A stretch of 42,190 bases of DNA from assembly GCF_000568255.1 (NCBI RefSeq), contig NZ_KK037166.1, positions 4,895,831 to 4,938,020 of the forward strand. Reading direction: 5' to 3'. Source of the DNA: Kutzneria sp. 744 (lineage in GTDB: Bacteria > Actinomycetota > Actinomycetes > Mycobacteriales > Pseudonocardiaceae). The notes beneath the pieces are model-generated. The model was not told the origin of the DNA, ran no database searches, and was given only the letters and a program-made list of their open reading frames with translations. Position 1 is the first letter of the stretch. The number at the start of each line of letters is the position of its first letter. Positions 32,870-41,521 of the stretch are shown piece after piece. The translations under genes were made by a program, and so were the position numbers.

Positions 32870-32978
32870 AACGCGCGACAAACGGTCGAGCGGACTTCGG
32901 CCGGACCGATCGTCGACGTCCAACCCCGGAAATCAGGGAGAAAAGGTTTGCGAATTTACGGCACCGAACCGGCCCGAA

Positions 32979-34013
32979 TCACACGGCCAGTCCGGTCAGC
33001 GCGATGCCGTCCGCGTCGAGGGCGAGCCGGATGGCGTCGCCGGGCTCGGGCGCGCCGGCCACCGGCGCCACCGCCTCGACCGGGCCGCTGGGCACGCCGT
33101 CGCCGCTGAGTTGCACCAGCAGCCGGGCGTGATCGCGCCGGTGCAGCCGCTGCACCACCTCGCCGTGCACGAAGCCGCCCGGATCGGTGCGCAAAGCGTT
33201 GGCGCGCAAGCCGAGCAGCACGGTCCCGTTGCCGGAGCCCGGCAGCGCGATCTCGCCGAGCGAGCTGGTCACCAGGTCCCGGTCGGCCCGGGCCGGCACG
33301 AACGTGGTGCAGCCGAGGAAACCGGCCACCACGTCATCGGCCGGGTGCCGCCACACCTCGTCCGGCGGCCCGACCTGCCGAATCCGCCCGGCCTGCATCA
33401 GCGCGACCCGGTCGGCCAGCGTGAACGCCTCGTCGTGGTCATGGGTGACGACCAGAGCGGTGGTGCCGGTGGCGCGCAGCAGGGCAGCCAGGTCCACGGC
33501 GAGCTGCTCGCGCAGCGCTCGGTCCAAAGCGGACAGCGGCTCGTCGAGCAACAGCAGGCGGGGCTTGGGGGCCAGGGCCCGGGCCAGGGCGACTCGCTGC
33601 TGTTCACCGCCGGACAGCTCCGTCACGCGGCGTTCGCCGTAGCCTTCGAGGCCGACCAGTTTGAGGAGTTCGTCGACTCGGGCACTGCGGTCGGCCTTGT
33701 CGACGTGGTGCATGCGCATGCCGAAGGCGACGTTGGCGGCGACGTCCCGGTGCGGGAACAGCTGTCCGTCCTGGAACACCAGCCCGAAGTCGCGCCGGTG
33801 CACCGCGACGCCGGCCAGATCCGTTCCGTCCCAACGGATCGAGCCCGCGGCGGCCCGCTCCAGGCCGGCGACGGCCCGCAGCAGGGTCGACTTGCCGCAG
33901 CCCGACGGCCCCAGCAGCGCGACCACCTCGCCGTCGGCCACGCTCAGGTCCACATCGGACACTGCCGCGAACGAGCCGTAGCGTACGGACAAACCTTGTA
34001 GTTCCAGTGCCAT
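32979..34013 (-). CDS. thiQ: Thiamine ABC transporter ATP-binding protein ThiQ-type
   Basis: A 344-residue ATPase with Walker A GPSGCGKSTLLRAVAGL, signature LSGGEQQRVALARAL, Walker B RLLLLDEPLSALD and H-loop VVTHDHDEAFTLA. The C-terminal TOBE-like domain gives it the length of Fe3+/thiamine/polyamine-type ATPases. ATG 34013-34011 overlaps the permease stop by one base. Substrate assignment rests on the upstream TPP riboswitch; by sequence alone iron would be equally possible. Confidence 0.85.
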   Translation of the reverse strand: MALELQGLSVRYGSFAAVSDVDLSVADGEVVALLGPSGCGKSTLLRAVAGLERAAAGSIRWDGTDLAGVAVHRRDFGLVFQDGQLFPHRDVAANVAFGMRMHHVDKADRSARVDELLKLVGLEGYGERRVTELSGGEQQRVALARALAPKPRLLLLDEPLSALDRALREQLAVDLAALLRATGTTALVVTHDHDEAFTLADRVALMQAGRIRQVGPPDEVWRHPADDVVAGFLGCTTFVPARADRDLVTSSLGEIALPGSGNGTVLLGLRANALRTDPGGFVHGEVVQRLHRRDHARLLVQLSGDGVPSGPVEAVAPVAGAPEPGDAIRLALDADGIALTGLAV

Positions 34014-35602
34014 CAGAACTCCCCAACGGCCGGCGTCAGCCGTTCGATCGCCACCACGGCGACCACGGTGACCAGCATCAGCACCACGCACGCCGCGTAG
34101 GCCATCTCGTTGTTCAGCTCGCCGGGGCGGGAGATCAGCCGTGCGATCGCCACCGGCAGCGTCGGCGCGTCCGGGCGCGCCAGGAAACTCGTCGCGCCGA
34201 ACTCGCCCAGCGCGACCACGTACCCGAACCCGGCCGCGGCGATCAGCGACCGCCAGGCCAGCGCCAGATCGACCTCGCGCCACACGCGGAACGGCCCGGC
34301 GCCGAGCGTGCCGGCGGCCTGCCGCAGCCGCTCGTCGATCGCCCGCAACACCGGCAGGACCGTGCGCACGATCAACGGAGTGATCACCAGAGCCTGCGCG
34401 AACGGCACGAGCAGCGGCGAAGTCCGCAGGTCGAAGGGCAGATCGCCGAGCGTGACGAGGTAACCGAAGCCCACCGTCACCGCCGACACCCCCAGCGGCA
34501 GCATCAGCGCCAGGTCCAGCGTCTCGCCGAGCACCGCGCGGCCGCGGCGCAGCTGCGAGAGCACCACCGCCGCCGTCACGCCGAGCAGCATCGCCAGGAT
34601 CGTGGCATCGGTCGCCGCGCGGATCGAGTTCGACGCCGCCTGCCAGGCCGGCACCTCCAGCGTGCCCTCGTCGCCGGTGCCGGCCAGCGCGCGCCAGCCG
34701 TCCATTGTGGTCAGTGACCGTGTGATCAGGCCGACGATCGGCACCAGCAGGGCGATCACTACTAGGAGCGCTGCCCCGACAATGATCCATTCAGCGCCGA
34801 CCGGCCTTTTCGCCGTCTCCGTACGCCCGCGCAGCTTCAATGCCGTCTCCCGGCGTCGCCGTGCGAACGCGCCGACCAGCAGGACGGCGATCACCGCGAC
34901 CACCTGGAGGATCGACAACGCCGCCGCGCCGGGCAGGTCGAACAGGTCGACCGTGCGGAGGTAGATCTCGGTTTCCAACGTCCGGTAGCGCGCCCCGCCG
35001 AGCATCAGCACCACACCGAAACTGGTGGCACAGAACAGAAAAACCACCGCCGCGGCCGAACCGACGGCCGGCGCGATGGCCGGCAGGACCACCGACGTGA
35101 ACGCCCGCCACCGCGACGCCCCCAGCGACCGGGCCGCCTCCTCCGCGCGCCGATCCGTGTGGGCCCACAGCCCGCCCACCGTCCGGGCCACCACCGCGAC
35201 GTTGAAAAACGCGTTGGCCAGCACGATCGACAGCACGCCGCCGTCCGGCAGCAGCGACCGGAACGCCAGGCCCACCACCACCGTCGGCAGCACGAACGGC
35301 ACCAGGATCAGCGTGCGCACCAGGCCGACCCCCGGCAGCTTGCAGCGCGCCATGACGTACGCCAGCGGCATGCCCATCAGCACCGCCACCAGCGTCGCCG
35401 CGGCCGCCTGGCCGAGCGTGAACGCCACCAGCCGCCAGGTGTCGCCGCTGGTCAGCACCTCCGTGACGCCGCTGCCGCCCAGGCCGATGCCGACGATCGA
35501 CACCACCGGCCAGGCGAAGAACAAGCCGAGGAAGCCGACCGGAACCAGGGCCAGCAGCAGCAGAACTAGCCTTGGAGCAGCGTTCGACACTGCTGGACCC
35601 AC
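34013..35602 (-). CDS. thiP: Thiamine ABC transporter permease ThiP-type (two fused permease domains)
   Basis: A 529-residue permease with about twelve membrane helices in two homologous halves, each with an EAA loop (RRAEEAARSLGASRWRAF in the first; DERLRQAAGTLGAGPFRVW in the second). The fused double domain is typical of ThiP and FbpB. GTG 35602 overlaps the thiB end by 37 bases; GTG 35590 is an alternative. Works with ThiB and ThiQ. Confidence 0.87.
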   Translation of the reverse strand: MGPAVSNAAPRLVLLLLALVPVGFLGLFFAWPVVSIVGIGLGGSGVTEVLTSGDTWRLVAFTLGQAAAATLVAVLMGMPLAYVMARCKLPGVGLVRTLILVPFVLPTVVVGLAFRSLLPDGGVLSIVLANAFFNVAVVARTVGGLWAHTDRRAEEAARSLGASRWRAFTSVVLPAIAPAVGSAAAVVFLFCATSFGVVLMLGGARYRTLETEIYLRTVDLFDLPGAAALSILQVVAVIAVLLVGAFARRRRETALKLRGRTETAKRPVGAEWIIVGAALLVVIALLVPIVGLITRSLTTMDGWRALAGTGDEGTLEVPAWQAASNSIRAATDATILAMLLGVTAAVVLSQLRRGRAVLGETLDLALMLPLGVSAVTVGFGYLVTLGDLPFDLRTSPLLVPFAQALVITPLIVRTVLPVLRAIDERLRQAAGTLGAGPFRVWREVDLALAWRSLIAAAGFGYVVALGEFGATSFLARPDAPTLPVAIARLISRPGELNNEMAYAACVVLMLVTVVAVVAIERLTPAVGEF

Positions 35603-36612
35603 TTCTCCCGGTTGGCGTCCACCTGGTCGGCCGGCAGCTGCGCCGGCGCGTCCGGCAGCGGGGCTGCCGTCTTCCAGGCGTCCGGCAGGGCAACGCCCTC
35701 GCGCGACGGGTAGACGTACATGCTGCCCGGCACCTGCTCCTGGAACTTCTGCGAGATCAGGAAGTCCAGCACCTTCCTGGCGTCGTCCGGGTTCTTGGCC
35801 CCGTCGAGCACGCCCGCGTACTCGACCTGGCGGTAGCAGGTGTTCAACACGGCCTTGGTCCGCGGCTTGCCGTCGTCACCGATCTCGTCGGCCGGCGAGG
35901 ACGCGTAGGACACCACCACCGGGCGCGGGCCCTTGCCCGACGAGCCCGAGAAGTCCTGCGTGTACGCCTCGTCCCAGCCCGCGTCGACCTTCACGTCGTT
36001 GGCCTTGAGCTTGGTCCAGAAGTCCGGCCACTTGTCCGCGCCGAACTGCTTCACCGTGCCCAGCAGGAAAGCCAGGCCCGGCGACGAGGTCGACGGGTCC
36101 TCCACCACGGTCTGTCCCTTGTAGCGGGGATCGACCAGATCGGCGTACCCAGAAGGCGCCGGCAGGTTGTGCTGGGCGTACCAGCCCGTGTCCACGTTCA
36201 GGCACACGTCGCCGACGTCGACCGCCGTCAGCCGGTGCGAGTCGTCGATCTGGTAGCGCTGCGGGCCCTTGCCCGCGTCCGGGCTGCTGTACGGGGCGAA
36301 GACGCCGCCCGACAGCGCCCTGGACGCGAAGGTGCTGTCCACGCCGTACGCGATGTCGCCGATCGGGTTGGCCTTGGTCAGCACCAGCTTGTTGGTCAGC
36401 GCGCCCGCGTCGCCGTTCGTGCTGACCTTCACCGTGATGCCCGAGGTCTTCTGGAAATCCGCCCACAGTGCCTTGTCGACCGCCCACGAGTCGTGGGTGA
36501 CCAGCGTCACCGTGTGTCCGCTCGAGGCCTGTTCACCGCCTCCGACCAGCGAACAGCCGGCGAGTGTCGTCGCCGCCAGCGCCAGCGCGGCCAGCCGTGC
36601 CGTCCGGGTCAA
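35566..36612 (-). CDS. thiB: Thiamine ABC transporter substrate-binding lipoprotein ThiB
   Basis: A 348-residue lipoprotein that delivers thiamine or its phosphates. TTG 36612-36610 is the true start: it begins the lipoprotein signal (LTRTARLAALALAATTLAGC, lipobox LAGC) and has GGAGGAG five bases upstream. The in-frame ATG at 36672 lies inside the riboswitch aptamer and cannot be the start. The mature sequence has the ThiB hallmarks VTHDSWAVDKALWADF, DIAYGVDSTFASRAL, VDVGDVCLNVD and VVSYASSPADE. First gene of thiB-thiP-thiQ, repressed by TPP. Confidence 0.92.
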   Translation of the reverse strand: MTRTARLAALALAATTLAGCSLVGGGEQASSGHTVTLVTHDSWAVDKALWADFQKTSGITVKVSTNGDAGALTNKLVLTKANPIGDIAYGVDSTFASRALSGGVFAPYSSPDAGKGPQRYQIDDSHRLTAVDVGDVCLNVDTGWYAQHNLPAPSGYADLVDPRYKGQTVVEDPSTSSPGLAFLLGTVKQFGADKWPDFWTKLKANDVKVDAGWDEAYTQDFSGSSGKGPRPVVVSYASSPADEIGDDGKPRTKAVLNTCYRQVEYAGVLDGAKNPDDARKVLDFLISQKFQEQVPGSMYVYPSREGVALPDAWKTAAPLPDAPAQLPADQVDANREKWVQQCRTLLQG

Positions 36613-36623
36613 GTTCTCCTCCA

Positions 36624-36648
36624 GGTGACCTCGTCGCGCGAGGTCGCC
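36624..36648 (-). promoter_or_regulatory. Stem-loop between the TPP aptamer and the thiB ribosome binding site
   Basis: GACCTCG (36627-36633) and CGAGGTC (36639-36645) form a perfect stem with a 5-base loop, extended by two further pairs. It ends one base before GGAGGAG. This is the probable expression platform, acting on translation initiation or as a terminator. Confidence 0.55.
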
Positions 36649-36650
36649 CG

Positions 36651-36746
36651 TAGTGCCTCCCTCCACCGGCATGACCCGGATCAGGTGCTTACGGTCGAGA
36701 GCTCGCCCGCTCTCCTCTCAGCCCGGCGTACCGGACTCCCGTGGCT
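36651..36746 (-). promoter_or_regulatory. TPP (thi-box) riboswitch
   Basis: Reading leftward, the aptamer has all conserved parts: CACGGGAGTCC at the 5' end, GGGCTGAGAGG (CUGAGA at 36721-36716), ACCTGATCCGGGTCATGCC (about 36686-36668) and a closing GGAGGGAGG. It precedes thiB and binds thiamine pyrophosphate to turn the operon off. Confidence 0.95.
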
Positions 36747-36788
36747 CACCCGGAGCTTACGCTGCGTTCAGGCGTGGTCAGGACCACC

Positions 36789-37103
36789 ATGGAGGGCATG
36801 GCGGAATTGCTCAGTGACGACCAGGTGACCGAGGCGCTGGGGCGGCTGTCCCAGTGGACCCAGGACGGCGAGGCCATAGTCCGCATCGCGGAACTGGCCA
36901 GCTTCTCCGAGGCGATCCAGGCGGTGAACCGCGTCGCCGAGATCGCCGAGAACGACAACCACCATCCCGACATCGACATCCGCTGGCGGACCCTGACGTT
37001 TCGATGCTCGACGCACAGCGCCGGCGGCATCACGGCCTTGGACGTGACACTCGCCGGCGAGATCGACAATGTGCTGGAGCTGCTCGGTCAGCCGAGCGAG
37101 TAG
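36789..37103 (+). CDS. phhB: Pterin-4a-carbinolamine dehydratase
   Basis: A 104-residue PCD/DCoH-family protein. The signature ENDNHHPDIDIRW with catalytic His pair, then STHSAGGITALDV, is complete. It dehydrates 4a-hydroxytetrahydrobiopterin; in bacteria without phenylalanine hydroxylase its role is less certain. ATG 36789 has AGGA close upstream; ATG 36798 is an alternative. It is divergent from thiB and overlaps the convergent stress-protein gene by 16 bases. Confidence 0.92.
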   Translation: MEGMAELLSDDQVTEALGRLSQWTQDGEAIVRIAELASFSEAIQAVNRVAEIAENDNHHPDIDIRWRTLTFRCSTHSAGGITALDVTLAGEIDNVLELLGQPSE

Positions 37104-37576
37104 AGCAGGTTGCGGCCCGCCTCCGCGTTGCGCGGCTGGCACAGCACGTCGTAGCGGCGGGCCACCAGCTGGCTCTGCGACACGAAGTCCCGCTTGCCCC
37201 TCGTCGAGGCGTAGCTGATCGCCGCGAAGATCATGCTCGACCCCACGCCGGCCAGCAGGCCCAGCGCGATCACCAGCCAGCCCCCGCCCGCCGTGAACAG
37301 CGACAGCAGGATGCCCACGAACAGGCCGAACCACGCACCCGAGGCCGCCGCCGCGCCCAGCACCCGTCCCCAGCTCAGCCGCCCCGCCACGCGCTCGACC
37401 AGCATCGGCTCCACGCCGACGATGGTGATGTCCTGCACCGGAAAGTCCCGGTCCGCAAGGAAGTCCACCGCCCGCTGCGCCTGCTCGTAGGTGTCGTACG
37501 ACCCGATCGGCCAGCCGGTGGGCGGAGTGGGCAGCGCCGACGCCGGCCCGTTGTTGTTCGCGAATGCTGTAGTCAT
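37088..37576 (-). CDS. General stress protein 17M-like membrane protein
   Basis: A 162-residue protein with a GSP17M/YflT-like N-terminal domain (GSYDTYEQAQRAVDFLADRDFP, VQDITIVGVEP) and a hydrophobic part with two helices rich in Gly/Ala (AAASGAWFGLFVGILLSLF, WLVIALGLLAGVGSSMIFA). It is typical of actinobacterial stress-induced proteins of unknown biochemical role. ATG 37576-37574 has an AAGGAGG site. The C-terminus overlaps the phhB end. Confidence 0.86.
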   Translation of the reverse strand: MTTAFANNNGPASALPTPPTGWPIGSYDTYEQAQRAVDFLADRDFPVQDITIVGVEPMLVERVAGRLSWGRVLGAAAASGAWFGLFVGILLSLFTAGGGWLVIALGLLAGVGSSMIFAAISYASTRGKRDFVSQSQLVARRYDVLCQPRNAEAGRNLLYSLG

Positions 37577-38015
37577 CTTGGCCCTCCTTGTCGGCCTTAC
37601 ACACGCTTCAACGCCGCCCCCACTCCCCTTGTGCCCCTCCCCCGAAGTCCACAGCGGAATCTCAGACTGCGCCCCGGAGGTCCCGCCCCACCGCTTCAGA
37701 CACCCCCGCGAGTCCCGCCCACCGTCACACCGAAACCCGCTTTCCGACACACCCCAGCGACACCTCCACCCGCGCGCCCCGCCGTGTCCCGCCCGGCGGC
37801 ACACCGAAAGCCGCCTTCCAGCACACCCCCACAGAGCCCAGCGACACCCCTCCCCCACGCCCCGACGTGTCCTGCCCGAACCTGTTTTCCGACACACCCT
37901 CGCGAGCCCCGCCCCTCCCTCTCACCCCATCGGGTTGTGACCTGCGCGACCCGGGCAACGATCGCCCCTCCCCGTGCGTCGTTGGTAGTGAAGCCGTTCA
38001 AGGGGATCAGAAGTG
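37577..38015. repeat. Intergenic region with degenerate tandem repeats
   Basis: This 440-base stretch has no convincing gene. Between about 37690 and 37910 a unit with TTCCgACACACCC recurs at 37742, 37816 and 37887 (periods 74 and 71), plus a partial copy near 37695. Each unit also contains CCGAAA-type and CGTGTC-type blocks. Apparent open frames across it are repeat artefacts. Confidence 0.6.
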
Positions 38016-38237
38016 ATGAAGTTCGTTCGCACCGCAACCGCCAGCGCCGCCGCCGTCGTTCTCGCCGTCCTGTTCGCCGTGCAGGCGCAGGCCGCCTCAC
38101 CCAGCCCGCGGGTCACCGCCCAGCCCGATCAGGGCAACGGCGACCTGATCTTCGCCGGCGCCGCCGGCCTGTTCATCCTCGCCGCCGCCTTCGGCGTGAT
38201 CATCTACGCCGCCCGGCACCGCCACTCCGAGCAGTGA
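38016..38237 (+). CDS. Small membrane or secreted protein, 73 residues
   Basis: Signal peptide at the N-terminus (MKFVRTATASAAAVVLAVLF, cleavage near AQAA), a short Pro/Gln-rich linker, then a membrane helix (LIFAGAAGLFILAAAFGVII) and a basic tail YAARHRHSEQ. Such two-helix small proteins are common in actinomycetes. Function unknown. The ATG at 38016 is preferred over GTG 38013. Confidence 0.75.
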   Translation: MKFVRTATASAAAVVLAVLFAVQAQAASPSPRVTAQPDQGNGDLIFAGAAGLFILAAAFGVIIYAARHRHSEQ

Positions 38238-38289
38238 GCCACCTGTGTCGGGGCTCCCTGCGCCCCGACACACCGGCTACCGTTGAGCC

Positions 38290-38871
38290 ATGACCGCTCT
38301 ACCGGACTGGATGCGCCCTCCCCGCGCCGAGGGCTGGTTCGCGGACGACCTGGACCACCTGCCGGAGGCTCCCAGGCACACGGAACTGATCGACGGAGCC
38401 CTCGTCTTCATGATGTCGCCGCAGCGGTACTGGCATGCCATTGTCATTACTGTTGTCACGAACACCCTTGCCAGCCAGGCTCCGGACGGCATTTACGTAG
38501 TTCCCGAGATGACGGTCCGGCTCGACGAGCGCAACCGGCCGGAGCCCGACATTCTCGCGACAGTGGCGCCGATCGACTTCAACCGAACCTGGTTCGCTCC
38601 CAGCGATGTGGTGCTCGCTGTCGAAGTGGTCTCCCCGGAATCCGGGCACCGGGACCGCACGGTCAAGCTTCGCAAGTACGCCGAAGCTGGCATCGCCCAC
38701 TTCTGGATCATCGAAGAGGAAGACGGGGCACCCGTGGTGCACGTCTACGAGCTGGACCGGCCGACCAGCACATATGTCCCGGCCGGCATCTTCCGTGGTC
38801 GCCTGGAGCGCCCGGTGCCGTTCCCCATCGACATCGACCTCGCGGCGATGTTCAACCCGAAGAAGCGCTGA
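38290..38871 (+). CDS. Uma2-family (DUF820) putative endonuclease
   Basis: A 193-residue protein of the Uma2 family, with a PD-(D/E)xK nuclease fold. ELIDGALVFMMSP opens the domain; Asp87 (RPEPDILA), Glu112 (AVEVVSPES) and Lys126/129 (RTVKLRKYAEAG) form the active-site pattern, and FWIIEEEDG follows. Members are common in cyanobacteria and actinomycetes; biological role unknown. It overlaps the convergent GNAT gene by 20 bases. Confidence 0.92.
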   Translation: MTALPDWMRPPRAEGWFADDLDHLPEAPRHTELIDGALVFMMSPQRYWHAIVITVVTNTLASQAPDGIYVVPEMTVRLDERNRPEPDILATVAPIDFNRTWFAPSDVVLAVEVVSPESGHRDRTVKLRKYAEAGIAHFWIIEEEDGAPVVHVYELDRPTSTYVPAGIFRGRLERPVPFPIDIDLAAMFNPKKR

Positions 38872-39352
38872 GGTCCAGCCACATCACGTGGAGGCCGACC
38901 AGGCCGTGGTCGGGGTGGTCGAAGGCCTGGGGGACCGTGCCGATGGTGCGGAAGCCGAGGGAGTGCCAGAGGGTGACGGCAGTGGTGTTGGCCTCGACGA
39001 CGGCGTTGAACTGGATGCTGCGATAGCCGGCGGAGCGGGCCCAGTCGATGACGTGGAGGCCGAGGATGCGGCCGGCGCCGTGGCGGCGGTGGCGAGGGTC
39101 GACCATGAAGCTGGCGGTGGCGACGTGGGAGCCGCGGCCGGGGCGATTGGGGCCCATCTTGGCGGAACCGAGGATGACGGGGCCGTCGACGGCGACGACG
39201 GTGCGGCCGGGCGGGGATTCCATCCACCAGCCGCGGGCCTGGTCGAGGGTGAGGTCCTCGGGGAAGGCGTAGGTCCGGCCCTCGGCGACGATCTGGGCGA
39301 AGAACGGGTAGATCAAGGGCCAGTCGGACTCGACGGCGTCACGGATGAGCAC
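38852..39352 (-). CDS. GNAT-family N-acetyltransferase (phosphinothricin-like)
   Basis: A 166-residue acetyltransferase. It opens LIRDAVESDWPLIYPFFAQI, and motif A is MVDPRHRRHGAGRILGLHVI. The C-terminus has NTTAVTLWHSLGFRTIGTVP, and PQAFDHPDHGLVGLHVM matches the Pat-like group. GTG 39352-39350 is the first family-like start, although it has no clear Shine-Dalgarno. It shares a 54-base divergent region with the beta-propeller gene. Confidence 0.88.
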   Translation of the reverse strand: MLIRDAVESDWPLIYPFFAQIVAEGRTYAFPEDLTLDQARGWWMESPPGRTVVAVDGPVILGSAKMGPNRPGRGSHVATASFMVDPRHRRHGAGRILGLHVIDWARSAGYRSIQFNAVVEANTTAVTLWHSLGFRTIGTVPQAFDHPDHGLVGLHVMWLDLSASSG

Positions 39353-39406
39353 GCGCGAAACGGTAAACGGGACCGCAGGGACGTTCCACCCCGATACGTT
39401 GCCCCG

Positions 39407-40293
39407 ATGGGGAGACGAGCGAGCAGCAGGCTGGTGTCGGCGCTGACGATGGCGGCGGTGCTGGCGGTGAGCATGGTGCCGGCGGCGCAAGCGACGCCGA
39501 GCATGGCGGGCGACGCGCAGCTGGTGGCGGTGGAGGGGAACACCCTGGCCCACACGATCCGGTACGCGAACGGCGACTGGCAGCGGTTCGGGCATCTGGA
39601 CGCGGCCACGGTCGGATCGCCGACGTCGGTGTTCATCAAGGGCGAAGAGCACCTGTTCTTCACCACGTCCACGGCGCTTGAGCACTACGTCCGGCACGTC
39701 GACGGCACGTGGGACCTGGCCGCCAGCGTGCCGACGGTGACGGCCGACGAGCTGGGCGCGGTGAACGTGACCAGCTTGGACGGCCGCCTGGCCCTGATCC
39801 GCCAGGTCGACCGCAGCAGTGCGTGGCTGTCGACCCAACTGGCGGACGGCACATGGTCGGCGTGGGAGACGGCGCCGCTCGGCGACCTGCCGATCAGGGG
39901 ACTGACGGTGACCTCGAACGGCGGCACACTCCGGCTGGTGGGAGTGGTCGACGACGACAAGAACATCATGCTGGTGAACCGGTCCCCCGAAGGCGTGTGG
40001 TCGTCGCCGACGTACCGGACGCTCGGTGTGCTGGGCACCTCGCTCGGCATCGGAGCGCGAGCATCGCGCAGATCGGCGCCGACCTCCACGTGATGGTCAG
40101 CTACTCCTTCTACGGCACCCGCCTGTGGCACCTGATCCTGCACGCCGACGGCACCTGGAGCGACATCGGCGAGGTCGAGTCGAACGACGTCGCCGGACCG
40201 ATCCCCAACCTCATGGACTTCGCGGTGGCGGCCGCCCCCGGCGGTTCGCTTCAGGTCGCGGTGGCCACCACAAGCGAGATAGGTACTATATAA
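39407..40293 (+). pseudogene. Secreted beta-propeller (PLL/tectonin-like) protein, frameshifted
   Basis: Signal peptide MGRRASSRLVSALTMAAVLA (cleavage near AQA). The mature protein is made of repeats ending in a Gly-x-Trp pattern: YANGDWQRFGHLD, HVDGTWDLAASV, LADGTWSAWETAP, SPEGVWSSPTY and HADGTWSDIGE, blades of a lectin-like propeller. The frame breaks at about 40055-40060 (GAGCGCGAGC). The continuation SIAQIGADLHVMVSYSFYG lies in another frame to TAA 40293. One missing (or two extra) bases would repair it to about 295 residues. The end (TATATAA) may also be altered. Confidence 0.8.
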
Positions 40294-40361
40294 GCTGCGT
40301 GCTTTCCTTGGTCACGCTGGCCGCCGACAACGGCTGAAGCGAAGCCGGGCGACGTCGTCGA

Positions 40362-41441
40362 TCAGACGTTGAAGCGGAACTCGACGACGTCGCCGTCGGC
40401 CATCACGTAGTCCTTGCCCTCCATGCGGGCCTTGCCGGCGGAGCGGGCGGCGGCGACGGAGCCGGTGTCGACGAGGTCGCCGTAGGAGATGACCTCGGCC
40501 TTGATGAAGCCGCGCTCGAAGTCGGTGTGGATGACGCCGGCGGCCTGGGGCGCGGTGGCGCCCTGGGGGATGGTCCAGGCGCGGGATTCCTTGGGACCGG
40601 CGGTGAGATAGGTCTGCAGGCCGAGGGTGTGGAAACCGGCGCGGGCCAGGGCGTCGAGGCCGGGCTCGTGCTGGCCGATGGACTCCAGCAGCTCCCGGGC
40701 GGACTCGGCGTCCAGCTCGATGAGCTCGGACTCGACCTTGGCGTCGAGGAACACGGCGTCGGCGGGGGCGACGAGCTCGCGCAGCTCCTTGAGCCGGGCC
40801 TCGTCGGTGAGCACGCCCTCGTCGGCGTTGAAGACGTACAGGAAGGGCTTGCTGGTCAGCAGGTTGAGCTCCCGCAGCAGCGGGACGTCCAACTCGGCCT
40901 GGGCCTGGAACAGGGTCCGGCCGGCGTCGAGCACGTCCTTGGCCTTGGCGGCGGCCTCGAAGGCGGGGCGGCGGTCCTTGTGGGTCCGGCCCTCCTTCTC
41001 CAGCCGCGGCAGCGCCTTCTCCAGGGTCTGGAGGTCGGCCAGGATGAGCTCGGTGTTGATCGTCTCGATGTCGGACGACGGGTCGACGCGGCCGTCCACG
41101 TGCACCACGTCGGGGTCGTCGAACACGCGGATGACCTGGCAGATGGCGTTGGCCTCGCGGATGTTGGCGAGGAACTTGTTGCCGAGTCCGGCACCCTCGG
41201 ACGCGCCCTTGACGATGCCGGCGATGTCGACGAACGACACGGTCGCGGGCACGATCTTCTCCGAGTGGAACAGCTCGGCGAGCTTGTCCAGCCGCGGATC
41301 GGGCAGCGCGACCACACCCACGTTGGGCTCGATCGTCGCGAACGGGTAGTTCGCGGCGAGCACGTCGTTGCGGGTCAGCGCGTTGAACAGGGTCGACTTG
41401 CCGACGTTGGGCAGACCGACGATGCCGAGGGTGAGACTCAC
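40362..41441 (-). CDS. ychF: Redox-/stress-related ATPase YchF (OLA1 family)
   Basis: A 359-residue YchF protein. G1 is GLPNVGKSTLFNAL, the G2/G3 region has NYPFATIEPNVGVV and VDIAGIVKGAS, and G4 has the ATP-specific NADEG in place of NKxD. The C-terminal TGS domain is intact (FIKAEVISYGDLVD, GKDYVMADGDVVEFRFNV). It starts at GTG 41441-41439. It binds ribosomes and hydrolyses ATP, and acts in stress responses. Divergent from the Ada-type gene. Confidence 0.96.
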   Translation of the reverse strand: MSLTLGIVGLPNVGKSTLFNALTRNDVLAANYPFATIEPNVGVVALPDPRLDKLAELFHSEKIVPATVSFVDIAGIVKGASEGAGLGNKFLANIREANAICQVIRVFDDPDVVHVDGRVDPSSDIETINTELILADLQTLEKALPRLEKEGRTHKDRRPAFEAAAKAKDVLDAGRTLFQAQAELDVPLLRELNLLTSKPFLYVFNADEGVLTDEARLKELRELVAPADAVFLDAKVESELIELDAESARELLESIGQHEPGLDALARAGFHTLGLQTYLTAGPKESRAWTIPQGATAPQAAGVIHTDFERGFIKAEVISYGDLVDTGSVAAARSAGKARMEGKDYVMADGDVVEFRFNV

Positions 41442-41521
41442 GACGGAGCAGTCTACGCGGCTCGAAGCTCGTGTCCGAAAACCGCCAGCCGTCGGCGGTC
41501 GGCGCTGGCAGCATTCATACC

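Noticed and set aside
37577-38015. CRISPR array in the degenerate repeats
   Set aside because: Units of 71-74 bp are imperfect, without constant short repeats and unique spacers, and no cas genes are near.
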